Assembly (NCBI RefSeq): GCF_023515995.1
Contig: NZ_CP097320.1
Location: 124,001-188,000 of the forward strand
DNA length: 64,000 nt
Direction of reading: 5' to 3'
Origin: Candidatus Mycobacterium methanotrophicum
GTDB lineage: Bacteria; Actinomycetota; Actinomycetes; Mycobacteriales; Mycobacteriaceae
Shown here one piece after another: positions 53,330 through 62,220 of this stretch. The notes beneath the pieces were generated by a model. The model did no database searches. It was given only the letters and a program-made list of their open reading frames with translations, and was not told where the DNA came from. A program made the translations under genes and the position numbers. How positions within the stretch are numbered: the stretch's first letter is position 1; each line of letters starts with the position of its first letter.

Positions 53330-54283
53330 TCACGCCGGGATGTCGACCCAGACCGTTTTGCCGCCTGCGTACACGTCGCAACCCCACTCCTCGGCGAGGC
53401 CCGCGACCAAAGCCATACCCCGCCCCGAGAGATCCTTCGGATCAGCGCGACGCGGCTGCGGGCGGGAGAGGTCGGCGTCCTCGACCGCCAGCCGCAGGCC
53501 AGACGGTGACCGCGACATAGCCACGCGAAAGGCGCTCTTGGCATGCACGACGGCGTTGGCGGCCAGCTCGGTCACAATCAGCGCCGCATCATCGCCGATG
53601 CGCGATAACCGCCAGCTCGTCAACGTGTCCAACGTGAAGTGACGTGCCGCCGGAACGGACGCGGCCACCGGGACGAATACGCTCGACGCGACAGCATCCG
53701 AGCGGATCAGCTGATCTGGCAGGTGAGCGAGTCCGAGCAACGCAACCTCGGAATGCAGTTCGCACACCGAATTCACCGCGGGCAGCGACCCACGGTCGAA
53801 TGACGCGCTCGGATAGGCACACATTAAGAAGAATTGGCGGGCCGCCGCCAAGTCGTTCCACAACGATTCGAGGGCCAACGCTCCGGTCACATTGCCGTTG
53901 TCCCAGAGCACAGCAACCATTTCGCCATATACCCGCACCGGCCGGCCACCGCGCACAGCTGCGTCGACGAGCCCGCCGATGGTGGCGGCGAACAGCGCGG
54001 AATCCGGAGCGCCGCCTACCATGAACTTCTGCAAAGTGTCAGCCGAGTCGAGGATGACCAATGCCTGCGTGTCCAGCTGCCCGCCACCGCCGAGCGCAGC
54101 CATAAGCGCCGCGCGGTGCTCGGCGGTGGCCACAATCACGACGCTTTCGTGACGCGACAACCCTTGTTCGACAAAGTCCGCCAGCTCGGCGACCAGATGA
54201 TCGTGGTCGGAGTAGACGTACGCGACGTGATGGTGCGGCGACCCCTGGCCAACCATCTCAACCGTTGAATTGCGTTGTGACAT
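53330..54283 (-). CDS. MEDS-domain sensor fused to RsbW-like ATPase
   Basis: 317 residues from ATG 54283 (the frame stays open upstream through a 12-bp repeat with further GTG starts). The N-terminal MEDS/DcmR sensory domain (about 15-185) has HHHVAYVYSDHDHLVAELAD, and GGRPVRVYGEMVAVLWDNGN. The C-terminal GHKL ATPase (about 220-317) has ALIVTELAANAVVHAKSAFR (N box), DLSGRGMALVAGLAEEWG (G2), ending VWVDIPA. MEDS-HATPase proteins are thought to be anti-sigma regulators responding to small molecules. It could act on the same sigma network as the rsb cassette. Confidence 0.8.
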   Translation of the reverse strand: MSQRNSTVEMVGQGSPHHHVAYVYSDHDHLVAELADFVEQGLSRHESVVIVATAEHRAALMAALGGGGQLDTQALVILDSADTLQKFMVGGAPDSALFAATIGGLVDAAVRGGRPVRVYGEMVAVLWDNGNVTGALALESLWNDLAAARQFFLMCAYPSASFDRGSLPAVNSVCELHSEVALLGLAHLPDQLIRSDAVASSVFVPVAASVPAARHFTLDTLTSWRLSRIGDDAALIVTELAANAVVHAKSAFRVAMSRSPSGLRLAVEDADLSRPQPRRADPKDLSGRGMALVAGLAEEWGCDVYAGGKTVWVDIPA

Positions 54284-54325
54284 CGTCCTCACCGTCGTCC
54301 TCACCGTCGTCCTCACCGTCGTCCT
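54284..54325 (-). repeat. 12-bp tandem repeat spanning the start of the MEDS-ATPase gene
   Basis: On the minus strand GGTGAGGACGAC repeats about 3.5 times directly before ATG 54283. Each 12-bp unit keeps the frame and adds an in-frame GTG (reading VRTT) plus a GAGGA ribosome-binding motif, so translation could begin at several points. Confidence 0.85.
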
Positions 54326-54346
54326 AGGTCGCGATGGGATGCGCAC

Positions 54347-54777
54347 TTTCGAGCCAGCCCATACCAGCCAGTCGCAGAAGATATTTCACCCACGTCGGCC
54401 TGACCGAACGATCTCGACGTTGTACCTTATCTCGGCCAGGCTCGGCCACGCTTCGGCGCGCGCCTCATTCAGCAATCCGCCACAATTTCCTGACTGAAAA
54501 TATTCAGTTCGCCGCCAACGCTCACCGCGCTGCACATTCCTCTACCGCAAGGTGCGCCGTTGCTGCTTGGCTGGCCGCCATGCCGCAAGACTACGGCCCG
54601 GGCAGCCCCCTCGACGTCGACAACCAAGCGAAATTGGAACGAGGGCGGATGGAGCCAACGTTTCGCCACCGCCAAAGCTTGCCGCCGCGCAACCTTATCC
54701 ACCGGTTACCCAGCGGGTAAGGTCGAACCATCAGGGTCGCCGGGTGCGGACGACCGCACAACTGCGTGGGAGGAGTT
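54347..54777. other. 431-bp divergent intergenic region
   Basis: Separates the minus-strand MEDS-ATPase gene from the plus-strand DUF7159 gene; it should hold both promoters. It contains a somewhat AT-rich patch (CTGAAAATATTCAG, a 14-bp perfect palindrome at about 54495-54508). I recognise no gene here. Confidence 0.5.
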
Positions 54778-56175
54778 GTGGAGCTCGTACTCGGAATGTC
54801 GGTGGCACCATCGACAGTCCGCATGGTGCTGGTCGAAGGCGAAAACGCCGATGGTGCAATCGTCGACGAGGACGGCTTCGACGGTACCCGTGCCAATGAC
54901 GAGAACCCGACGAGCCCGGCTGGAGCCGATCAGGTGATCGCGGCGATCCTGGGCACCCGAGAAAGCGCCAGCCAGGGTGGTCACCGCGTCGCATCGACGG
55001 GCGTGACCTGGACCGATCCGGTCGAAGCCGGGGCGTTGCGAGACCGGTTGGCCGCGCGCAAGGTCGAGAACGTCATGCTGGTCTCGTCCTTCCTCGCTGC
55101 GGCGGCGCTGGCGCAATCGGTCGGCGCTGCACTTGGGTACGACCACATCGGGTTACTGTATGTCGAGCCGGATAGCGCGACGTTGGCTGTCGTCGATACC
55201 GCTGACGGCTCTATCGTCGATGTGAGCCGAGAACTCCTGCCCGACGATGACGCTGACGCCGTGGCTGGGCTAACCGCGATGGCCTCCGGCGCCGATGCGC
55301 TCCAGACACGCCCGCAGGGCCTATTCGTGGTGGGCGGCCCTGGTGTTGACGTCGGGGTGATCAAGCCGCAGCTGGAGGCGGCTACCTCACTTGCGATCAG
55401 CGTGCCGGGCGAGCCGGAAACCGCGCTGGCCCGCGGGGCGGCGCTGGCGTCGGCGCATGCGCCGTTGTTCGACTCGTCCACCGCCGCCTTGGCCTACGCG
55501 CAGGATCCCGGCACCGGCGCTGTCGACCCGATCATCGAGCTGGTTAACGGTGTCGCCGTCGCCGGTGAGGCGGTCGACCACGACGCCACGGAAAACCAAG
55601 GGCTCGCCTACAGTGCCGACCCGGACGTAGAAGCCGCCGCATACACCGCCGTCGCAACCGATGAGCCGGCTGCCGATGACGCGACGATGTTCGGCGTGGC
55701 TGCCGCAGAGCAGACCGGGCATGACCGCAAACCGTTCCTGGTCGCTTTGGGCGTGTTGACGATCTTCGTGGTCGGTGTGGCGACGCTGGCGATAGCGCTG
55801 GCGCTGGACATCCGCCCGCACGTGAATGACCGGCCCAGCCTCGGCCAACGCGTCGTCGCGCCGGCCGAGCCGGCGCCACCACCGCCAAAAGCCCCACCGC
55901 CCGCGGCTCCTGCGCCCGCGCCTGCGGCTCCGGCACCTGCCCCCGCGGCTCCGCCGCCGCCGGCACTGCCCGCGTTACCCGCACCCGCTGCTCCGCCTGT
56001 GTTACCGCCGCCGATGCCCATCCCGGGGATCCCTGGCCCATTTGCTCCGGGACCGCCACTGCCCGGGCCGGGAATTCCGGGCCTCCCGGGCATCGGAGGC
56101 GGTCCGGGTTTCCACGGCGGCGGCCCGGGCCTGCCAGGCATCGGTGGTGGTATCCCAGGTATTCCGCACTTCTGA
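54778..56175 (+). CDS. DUF7159-type mycobacterial protein with Pro/Gly-rich tail
   Basis: 465 residues from GTG 54778, chosen for GGGAGGAG 5-6 nt upstream. The N-terminal domain (about 1-225) resembles an actin/FtsA-like fold (VELVLGMSVAPSTVRMVLVE; GLLYVEPDSATLAVVDTADG; GLFVVGGPGVDVGVIKPQLE). A single helix is at about 325-350 (PFLVALGVLTIFVVGVATLA), then a low-complexity tail of Pro/Ala and later GIPG/GGGPG repeats. It resembles Rv0312-type proteins. Function unknown; likely membrane anchored with the tail outside. Confidence 0.72.
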   Translation: MELVLGMSVAPSTVRMVLVEGENADGAIVDEDGFDGTRANDENPTSPAGADQVIAAILGTRESASQGGHRVASTGVTWTDPVEAGALRDRLAARKVENVMLVSSFLAAAALAQSVGAALGYDHIGLLYVEPDSATLAVVDTADGSIVDVSRELLPDDDADAVAGLTAMASGADALQTRPQGLFVVGGPGVDVGVIKPQLEAATSLAISVPGEPETALARGAALASAHAPLFDSSTAALAYAQDPGTGAVDPIIELVNGVAVAGEAVDHDATENQGLAYSADPDVEAAAYTAVATDEPAADDATMFGVAAAEQTGHDRKPFLVALGVLTIFVVGVATLAIALALDIRPHVNDRPSLGQRVVAPAEPAPPPPKAPPPAAPAPAPAAPAPAPAAPPPPALPALPAPAAPPVLPPPMPIPGIPGPFAPGPPLPGPGIPGLPGIGGGPGFHGGGPGLPGIGGGIPGIPHF

Positions 56176-56267
56176 TGCCTTGGCCTACCGAGTGATTGGC
56201 GTCCTCGGTCAACATTCGGTATGCGCCGATTCGGCCGAAGCCGTCACTTGTCGCGCTTTAATGGGGC

Positions 56268-57626
56268 ATGGAGCTGATCAGGCCGACGGACTCGATATTC
56301 CTGCTGGGCGAATCCCGCGAGCACCCCATGCACGTCGGTGGCTTGCAGCTGTTCGTACCACCGGAGGACGCCGGACCGGATTTCCCCCGCAAGGCCTACC
56401 AGGCTCTGGCCGAAAACACAGACTTCCAGCCGACTTTTCGGAAGCGTCCGGCACGGCTTCTCGGCGCAATCGGCAACATCTCGTGGGCCTATGACGACCA
56501 GGACGACATCGACGTCGACTATCACCTGCGGCGTTCGGCGCTGCCGTCGCCCGGTCGGGTCCGTGAACTGTTGGAGCTGACCTCGCGGCTGCACAGCACC
56601 CTGCTCGACCGCCACCGCCCGCTATGGGAAGGCCATTTCGTGGAGGGGCTGCACGACGGCCGATTCGCCCTGTACACCAAGTTCCACCACTCTCTGATCG
56701 ACGGGGTCTCGGCGCTCAAGCTGATGCGGCGCACAATGTCGACCGACCCCGGCGATCGAGAGCTGCAGGCGATCTGGAGCCTGCCTCGGCGGCGACATTC
56801 GACCAGCCGGTCCCGGTGGCAGACGCTAACTCAGATAGCGGGATCGGTTGCCGCACTTGGGCCTTCGACGCTATCATTGGTCCGGGCCGCGCTGGTCGAA
56901 CAACAACTGACCCTGCCGTTCGCCGCACCGCGCACCATGCTCAACGTACCGATCGGCGGCGCGCGCCGATGCGCGGCTCAGTCCTATTCGTTGGACCGAG
57001 TTAAAAACATCAGGCGGGCCGCCGGGGTCTCCGTCAATGACGTCGTCCTGGCGATGTGCGCCGGTGCGCTGCGCTATTACCTGGCGGATCAGCATGCGCT
57101 GCCGGACACGCCGTTGGTCGCGATGGTCCCGATAAGTCTGCGCACTAAAGAGGAAGCCGACAGCGGCGGCAACATGGTCGGCACCATCTTGTGCAGCCTC
57201 GCCACCGACGTCGACGATCCGGCCATTCGGCTCGAAACCATCAGCGAGTCGATGCGCGGCAACAAGCAGGTGTTCTCTCAACTGCCCCGGCTGCAGGCCA
57301 TGGCGCTGTCGGCGTTCCTGATGGCACCGATGGCCCTCGCCGTGCTCCCCGGATTGGGCTCGTCGGCGCCGCCGCCGTTCAATATCGTGATCTCTAATGT
57401 CCCGGGGCCGACCGACCCGCTGTATTGGGGAGGCGCGCGTCTCGACGGCAACTATCCGCTGTCGATCGCGCTGGATGGTCAGGCGTTGAGCGTCACCGTG
57501 GTCAACAACGCCGACAACCTCGACTTCGGCTTGGTCGGATGCCGGCGAAGCGTGCCGCACCTGCAGCGTTTGCTCGGCCACCTGGAAAACTCCCTGAAGG
57601 ATTTAGAACGCGCGGTTGGGGTCTGA
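56268..57626 (+). CDS. WS/DGAT-family wax ester / triacylglycerol synthase
   Basis: 452 residues. The acyltransferase motif is KFHHSLIDGVSALKLM (HHxxxDG) near 140. Other family marks are PLWEGHFVEGL, VSVNDVVLAMCAGALRYYLA, and ISNVPGPTDPLYWGGARLDG. These enzymes esterify fatty acyl-CoA with diacylglycerol or long-chain alcohol for storage lipid. M. tuberculosis has about 15 paralogues; which one this matches is uncertain. It is followed closely by a NUDIX gene. Confidence 0.9.
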   Translation: MELIRPTDSIFLLGESREHPMHVGGLQLFVPPEDAGPDFPRKAYQALAENTDFQPTFRKRPARLLGAIGNISWAYDDQDDIDVDYHLRRSALPSPGRVRELLELTSRLHSTLLDRHRPLWEGHFVEGLHDGRFALYTKFHHSLIDGVSALKLMRRTMSTDPGDRELQAIWSLPRRRHSTSRSRWQTLTQIAGSVAALGPSTLSLVRAALVEQQLTLPFAAPRTMLNVPIGGARRCAAQSYSLDRVKNIRRAAGVSVNDVVLAMCAGALRYYLADQHALPDTPLVAMVPISLRTKEEADSGGNMVGTILCSLATDVDDPAIRLETISESMRGNKQVFSQLPRLQAMALSAFLMAPMALAVLPGLGSSAPPPFNIVISNVPGPTDPLYWGGARLDGNYPLSIALDGQALSVTVVNNADNLDFGLVGCRRSVPHLQRLLGHLENSLKDLERAVGV

Positions 57627-57671
57627 CCGACGACGACGCCAAAGCTGAGCGCGGGGCTGCTGCTGTATCGG

Positions 57672-58178
57672 GTGCGCGAGGACGGGCTTGCGCGGCGACC
57701 CGCTGCGCCCGGCTCCGCCGCGCTTGCGATCGCCGCCGAGGTCGTAGAAGTCCTCATCGCCCATCCTGGCGGGCCGTTTTGGGCTCGCAAGGACGACGGG
57801 GCCTGGTCGATTCCCAAGGGCGAGTACACCGACGGCCAAGACCCTTGGGCTACTGCGCAACGCGAATTCGAAGAGGAGATCGGTCTGCCGGCGCCGGCCG
57901 GCCCGCGGATCGCATTTCCACCGCTCAAGCAGCCCAGCGGCAAGGTCGTCACCGCGTTCGCGGTGCAAGGCGATCTTGACCTCGCCGATGCGCACAGCAA
58001 CACCTTCGAACTCGAATGGCCCAGAGGCTCCGGGCGCATTCAGAGCTTCCCCGAGGTCGACCGGGCCGGCTGGTTCCCGGCGGCGCGGGCCAGGGCCAAG
58101 CTGTTGAAAGGCCAACTGCCCATTCTCGATCAGTTGCTGGCCCACCCGAGCGTGGCCGGCTTGCGAGAAGGCGAATGA
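57672..58178 (+). CDS. NUDIX hydrolase with repeat-derived insert and unclear start
   Basis: 168 residues from GTG 57672, the first canonical start. Nudix box GEYTDGQDPWATAQREFEEE followed by IGL: GX5-Q-X7-REFEEEIGL, with Gln where the first Glu is usual. FWARKDDGAWSIPKGEY precedes it. Conserved family N-termini (KLSAGLLLYR) are encoded just upstream in frame, but there the expected ATG reads ACG (57636-57638) and a stop precedes it. Residues about 5-19 (GLARRPAAPGSAALA) come from the dispersed repeat, inserted inside the first beta-strand region. Substrate unknown. Confidence 0.75.
   Translation: MREDGLARRPAAPGSAALAIAAEVVEVLIAHPGGPFWARKDDGAWSIPKGEYTDGQDPWATAQREFEEEIGLPAPAGPRIAFPPLKQPSGKVVTAFAVQGDLDLADAHSNTFELEWPRGSGRIQSFPEVDRAGWFPAARARAKLLKGQLPILDQLLAHPSVAGLREGE
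57692..57737. repeat. hairpin-type dispersed repeat inside the NUDIX gene
   Basis: Reverse-complement copy of the element at 52613-52656, identical over 40 bp, with complementary ends GCGGCGA and TCGCCGC. It is an in-frame insertion of about 15 codons. Confidence 0.85.
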
Positions 58179-58187
58179 ACCTAGCGT

Positions 58188-59104
58188 ATGTTCACACCCG
58201 TGCAGACACTGCGGACGCCGGACGACCGGTTCGACGATCTACCCGAATTCCCTTATGCCCCAAACTATTGCGACGTATCAGACGACGACGGCGGGTCATT
58301 GCGGATGGCCTGGGTGCAAGACGGCCCAGACGACGCCGACCCGGTGCTGATGCTGCACGGCGAGCCGTCGTGGTCATTCCTGTACCGCAAGATGATTCCG
58401 GTGCTGACCGCGGCCGCCCATCGCGTTGTCTGCCCGGACTTGGTCGGGTTCGGTCGTTCCGACAAGCCGGCCCGCATCGAGGACCACAGCTACGCCCGCC
58501 ACGTCGAATGGGTGCGGGCCTTGGCATTCGACGTCTTGGACCTGCACCGGGTCACCCTGGCCGGCCAGGACTGGGGCGGTTTGATCGGGTTACGTTGGCC
58601 GCAGAACATCCCGAACGCTTCAGCAGGCTCGTCGTCGCCAACACCGGGCTGCCGAGCGGCGACATCCCGATGCCGGAGATCTGGTGGCGGTTCCGCGAGG
58701 CGATCCAGGGGGCACCGTCGATCGATGTCGGCCGGTTCGTGCAGGGCGGCTGTCGCCGGCCGATGAGCGACGAGGTGCGAGCGGCCTACGACGCGCCATT
58801 CCCCGACGACACGTATTGCGCTGCACCGCGGGCCATGCCCGGCCTGGTGCCGACGTCACCCGATGACCCGGCCGCTGCGGCCAACCGCTCGGCATGGGCG
58901 ACGCTGTGCGGCAGTCCGATGCCGATGTTGGTCGCTTTCAGCGACGGGGATCCGATCACCGGCGGAATGGCGCCGATCTTTCAGCGCGAAATGTCCGGTG
59001 CACAGGGCATAGAGCACCCGGTGGTGCACAACGCCGGGCACTTCCCGCAAGAGGACGCCGGCGAAGACCTCGCCGGCCATATCGTCGAATTCCTGCGTGG
59101 CTAA
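58188..59104 (+). pseudogene. haloalkane dehalogenase (DhmA/Rv2296-like), single frameshift
   Basis: The first frame gives LRTPDDRFDDLPEFPYAPNY, LMLHGEPSWSFLYRKMIPVL and the nucleophile TLAGQDWGGLIGLR (Asp, with halide-binding Trp). Near 58595-58600 one base is missing (CGTTGGCC for an expected CGTTTGGCC). The next frame continues LAAEHPERFSRLVVANTGLP through LVPTSPDDPAAAANRSAW to the catalytic His in HNAGHFPQEDAGEDLA. Total length would be about 305 residues, normal for the family. Either a very young pseudogene or a sequencing error. Confidence 0.85.
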
Positions 59105-59124
59105 TCGGCCTGCACAATGTCTGC

Positions 59125-60154
59125 ATGACGAGTGCGTCGAGTGTCGCCGAACCCCAAGCACTTCTGCTGCAACTAATGGACCCGGCAAACCGGGCCGACC
59201 CGTACGCGGTGTACAGCAGGTTTCGGGCCGACGGCCCGGTGCGGTTGCCGGAGTCCAACCTCACCGTGTTTTCGGGCTATCGCGACTGCGACGAGGCGCT
59301 GCGGCATCCGTCGTCGTCCGTCGACCGGAGCAAGTCGACGGTGGTCCAACGCCTGTTCGCGGACGCCGCAAATGCGCGCCCGCCGTGGCCTCCCATGTTC
59401 TTGTTTCTCGATCCGCCCGATCACACCCGGCTGCGCAAACTTGTCAGCAAGGCGTTTGTGCCCAAGGTGGTCAGCGAGTTGCAACCGGAGATCGCCGGCC
59501 TGGTCGACGGATTGCTCGACGCTATTGCCCAACGGGGTCGGTTCGATGCCGTCAGCGATCTCGCCTACCCGCTGCCGGTGGCGGTCATCTGCTGGCTGCT
59601 GGGGGTTCCGCTGCGCGACGAGCCGGAATTTGGCCGCGCATCGGAGCTGATGGCGCAGGCGCTGGACCCGTTCTTGGCGATTACCGGCGAGCCGTCGCAG
59701 GGCATGCAAGAGCGTCTGCGGGCCAGCCAGTGGTTGCGAGACTACCTGCACGACCTGATCGGACAGCGCCGCTCGCGCCCGGGTGACGATTTGATGTCGC
59801 GGTTGATCGCGGTGGAGGAATCCGGCGATCAACTGGCCGAAGACGAGATCGTCTCGATCTGCAGTTTGCTGCTGGTCGCCGGACACGAGACCACCGTGAA
59901 CCTGATCGCCAACGCGATGTTGGCGATGTTGCGCCGCCCCGCGCAATGGGCCGCGCTTGGCGCCGACGTGTCGGCACTTGGCATTCGGGCGGGGTCTGCA
60001 TTACTGCCTGGGCGCTCCGCTGGCTCGGTTGGAGGCTGCGGTCGCGTTGTCGGCAGTCACGGCACGCTTCCCGCAAGCACGCCTGGACGGTCAACCGGCC
60101 TACCGGCCGAATGTCACGCTGCGCGGATTGTCGGCACTGGCCGTGACCGTGTAA
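59125..60154 (+). pseudogene. cytochrome P450 with internal deletion
   Basis: The N-terminal two thirds are intact: DPANRADPYAVYSRFRADGP, FLDPPDHTRLRKLVSKAFVP (helix C), and LLLVAGHETTVNLIANAMLA (I-helix). At about 59970 the sequence jumps to another frame with HLAFGRGLHYCLGAPLARLE, the heme loop with its Cys ligand. About 70 residues are missing, including the K-helix ExxR motif, so the product cannot fold as an active P450. It probably followed the dehalogenase in an operon. Confidence 0.85.
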
Positions 60155-60231
60155 ATCCTCGCCGAATGGGCAGTTATTGCACGCTTTTCGCGAGTTCGCG
60201 TGTCATAGCTGCCCGCTCGACGCGACAAAAA

Positions 60232-60600
60232 TCAGCCGCGGTCCCAAGGCGGCGCTTCGTCCATCTTCTTGTAGTACTTCGCCAGGTGGCTCTTGACCCG
60301 GTCGACGTCGGCCTCGGGTAAATCGATACCGCCCCGCGCGCCGTCCATGATCGCGCCGGCGATCATCACCCCGCGCGGCACCGCTTCGAGCTTGCCGCCG
60401 ATCACGTCGGCAAACAACAGTTTGTAGGCGGTGAAGTTGTCCTTCTTGTCGCTGTCGTACCAGATGTGGGCATCCCGGTACTTCTGATTGGGTCCATCTT
60501 CTGCGCCCGCCCACTTGCGTACACGCTTCTCGGCGGCGTCGCCGTCCCACTTGCGGTCGCGGTCGGCCAACGGCAGATCCTTAAATGCTGTCACTGACAT
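60232..60600 (-). CDS. conserved protein of unknown function
   Basis: 122 residues, charged (AFKDLPLADRDRKWDGDAAE; RVRKWAGAEDGPNQKYRDAH; DNFTAYKLLFADVIGGKLEA). No signal or membrane segment. Similar segments (YKLxFADVIxGxLxAVPR) occur in proteins found near phage prohead proteases and in stand-alone actinobacterial proteins; I cannot assign a role. It lies beside the IS256 element. Confidence 0.65.
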   Translation of the reverse strand: MSVTAFKDLPLADRDRKWDGDAAEKRVRKWAGAEDGPNQKYRDAHIWYDSDKKDNFTAYKLLFADVIGGKLEAVPRGVMIAGAIMDGARGGIDLPEADVDRVKSHLAKYYKKMDEAPPWDRG

Positions 60601-60624
60601 ATTCGTCGCGTGCCGAGTCTATCG

Positions 60625-62060
60625 CTGATTTGGTGTAAGTGGTTCTGACCGCCCCGGCGTGGGGCAGAAGGAATCGCTGTGATGACGAACACACTCAAGG
60701 GCGTGGATGCCCAGGTGAAGGAGTTGCCGGCCCAGGCTGGCGAGAACGTGGATGAGGCGGCCGTTGCGGCCCGTGAGCTGTCCGGGGCCGAGCGGGTGCT
60801 GGTGGGCGATCTGGTACGCCAGGCGCGCGCCGAGGGGGTCGCGCTGACCGGTCCGGCGGGGCTGCTCAAAGCGCTGACCAAGACGGTGCTGGAAGCGGCA
60901 CTCGAAGAGGAGATGACCGAGCATCTCGGTTACGACAAGCACGCCGCGGCCGGCCGCGGAAGTGGCAACTCGCGCAACGGCTCTCGCACCAAGAAGGTGA
61001 TCACCGATGCGTGCGGGCAAGTCGAGATCGAGGTGCCCCGCGACCGCAACGGGACCTTCGAGCCGGTAGTGGTCGGCAAGGGTAAACGTCGGGTCTCCGA
61101 CGTGGATCGGGTGGTGCTGTCGCTGTACGCCAAAGGCCTTACCACAGGCGAGATTTCGGCTCACTTCGCCGACGTTTACGGGGCCTCGGTGTCCAAGGAC
61201 ACCGTCTCACGGATCACCGACCGGGTGATCGAGGAGATGCAGACGTGGTGGTCACGGCCGCTGGAGAAGGTGTACGCCGCGGTGTTCATCGATGCGATCA
61301 TGGTCAAGATCCGCGACGGCCAGGTCCGCAACCGGCCGGTCTACGCCGCGATCGGTGTGGACCTCGACGGCAACAAGGACATCCTGGGGATGTGGGCCGG
61401 CGACGGCGACGGGGAGTCAGCCAAGTTTTGGCTGGCGGTGCTGACCGACCTGAAGAATCGCGGTGTCAAGGACATCTTCTTTTTGGTCTGCGACGGGCTA
61501 AAAGGGTTGCCCGACAGCGTGTCTGCGGCGTTCCCGCTGGCCACGGTGCAGACCTGCATCATTCACCTGATCCGCAACACCTTCCGGTACGCCTCGCGCA
61601 AGTACTGGGACAAGATCAGCGTCGACCTCAAGCCGATCTACACCGCGGCCAACGCGACCGAGGCCCGGATGCGTTACGAGGAGTTCGCCGAGAAGTGGGG
61701 CAAGCCCTACCCGGCGATCAAGCGGCTGTGGGACAACGCGTGGGACGAGTTCATCCCTTTCCTGGACTACGACGTCGAGATCCGTCGAGTGTTGTGCTCT
61801 ACCAACGCAATTGAGAGCCTCAACGCGCGCTACCGACGGGCGGTGCGAGCACGTGGACACTTCCCAAACGAGCAGGCGGCACTCAAGGCGCTCTACCTGG
61901 TGACCCGGTCACTGGATCCCAAGGGTACCGGGCAGACGAAGTGGGCCGTACGCTGGAAACCAGCGCTCAACGCCCTGGCGATCACGTTCGCCGATCGCAT
62001 GCCAGCTGCAGAAGAACGCTGACCGAGAAAATCCGAGAAATGCCACTTACACCGAATATC
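60625..62060 (+). mobile_element. IS256-family insertion sequence
   Basis: Full transposase flanked by terminal repeats sharing GGTGTAAGTGG (60632-60642) and CCACTTACACC (62043-62053). The exact ends and target duplication could not be set; flanks show no clear 8-9 bp direct repeat. The right end stops inside a ligC-like fragment. Confidence 0.85.
60679..62022 (+). CDS. IS256-family transposase
   Basis: 447 residues from GTG 60679 (ATG 60682 next), AAGGA upstream. Mutator-type DDE enzyme: EEEMTEHLGYDKHAAAGRGS, GNSRNGSRTKKVITDACGQV; first Asp in YAAVFIDAIMVKIRDGQV near 200; second Asp in FFLVCDGLKGLPDSVSAAFP near 265; CIIHLIRNTF; catalytic Glu in LCSTNAIESLNARYRRAVRA near 375. Full-length, so possibly active. 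Confidence 0.93.
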   Translation: MMTNTLKGVDAQVKELPAQAGENVDEAAVAARELSGAERVLVGDLVRQARAEGVALTGPAGLLKALTKTVLEAALEEEMTEHLGYDKHAAAGRGSGNSRNGSRTKKVITDACGQVEIEVPRDRNGTFEPVVVGKGKRRVSDVDRVVLSLYAKGLTTGEISAHFADVYGASVSKDTVSRITDRVIEEMQTWWSRPLEKVYAAVFIDAIMVKIRDGQVRNRPVYAAIGVDLDGNKDILGMWAGDGDGESAKFWLAVLTDLKNRGVKDIFFLVCDGLKGLPDSVSAAFPLATVQTCIIHLIRNTFRYASRKYWDKISVDLKPIYTAANATEARMRYEEFAEKWGKPYPAIKRLWDNAWDEFIPFLDYDVEIRRVLCSTNAIESLNARYRRAVRARGHFPNEQAALKALYLVTRSLDPKGTGQTKWAVRWKPALNALAITFADRMPAAEER

Positions 62061-62098
62061 GGACAGTCCCGTGAGCGAGGCCCCAGCCCACCCCATAC

Positions 62099-62203
62099 CG
62101 TCTAAAGCCATCCCACTTCGGTTCATAGGAGGCGTCAGGAGGGATTGTCGGGACCGATTTAGCCAGCATCGGCGGGACCGGCGGCATGACGGGGAGCTTC
62201 ATC
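62099..62203 (-). pseudogene. N-terminal fragment of an ATP-dependent DNA ligase (second LigC paralogue)
   Basis: ATG 62203 begins MKLPVMPPVPPMLAKSVPTI, then ASYEPKWDGFR with the adenylation Lys (KxDG). Similarity ends at the IS256 right end. It parallels, but is not identical to, the fragment at 63677, so it is a separate paralogue, as in mycobacteria with tandem ligC1/ligC2. Confidence 0.8.
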
Positions 62204-62220
62204 GCCTCATTGACGTTTTC

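Noticed and set aside
58590..58605. Programmed frameshift in the dehalogenase
   Set aside because: No slippery heptamer or stimulatory structure is evident and family members are single-frame; a base loss is simpler.
60610..62070. Target-site duplication of the IS256 element
   Set aside because: TATCG occurs on both sides but at unequal distances from the inverted repeats, so it is not convincing.
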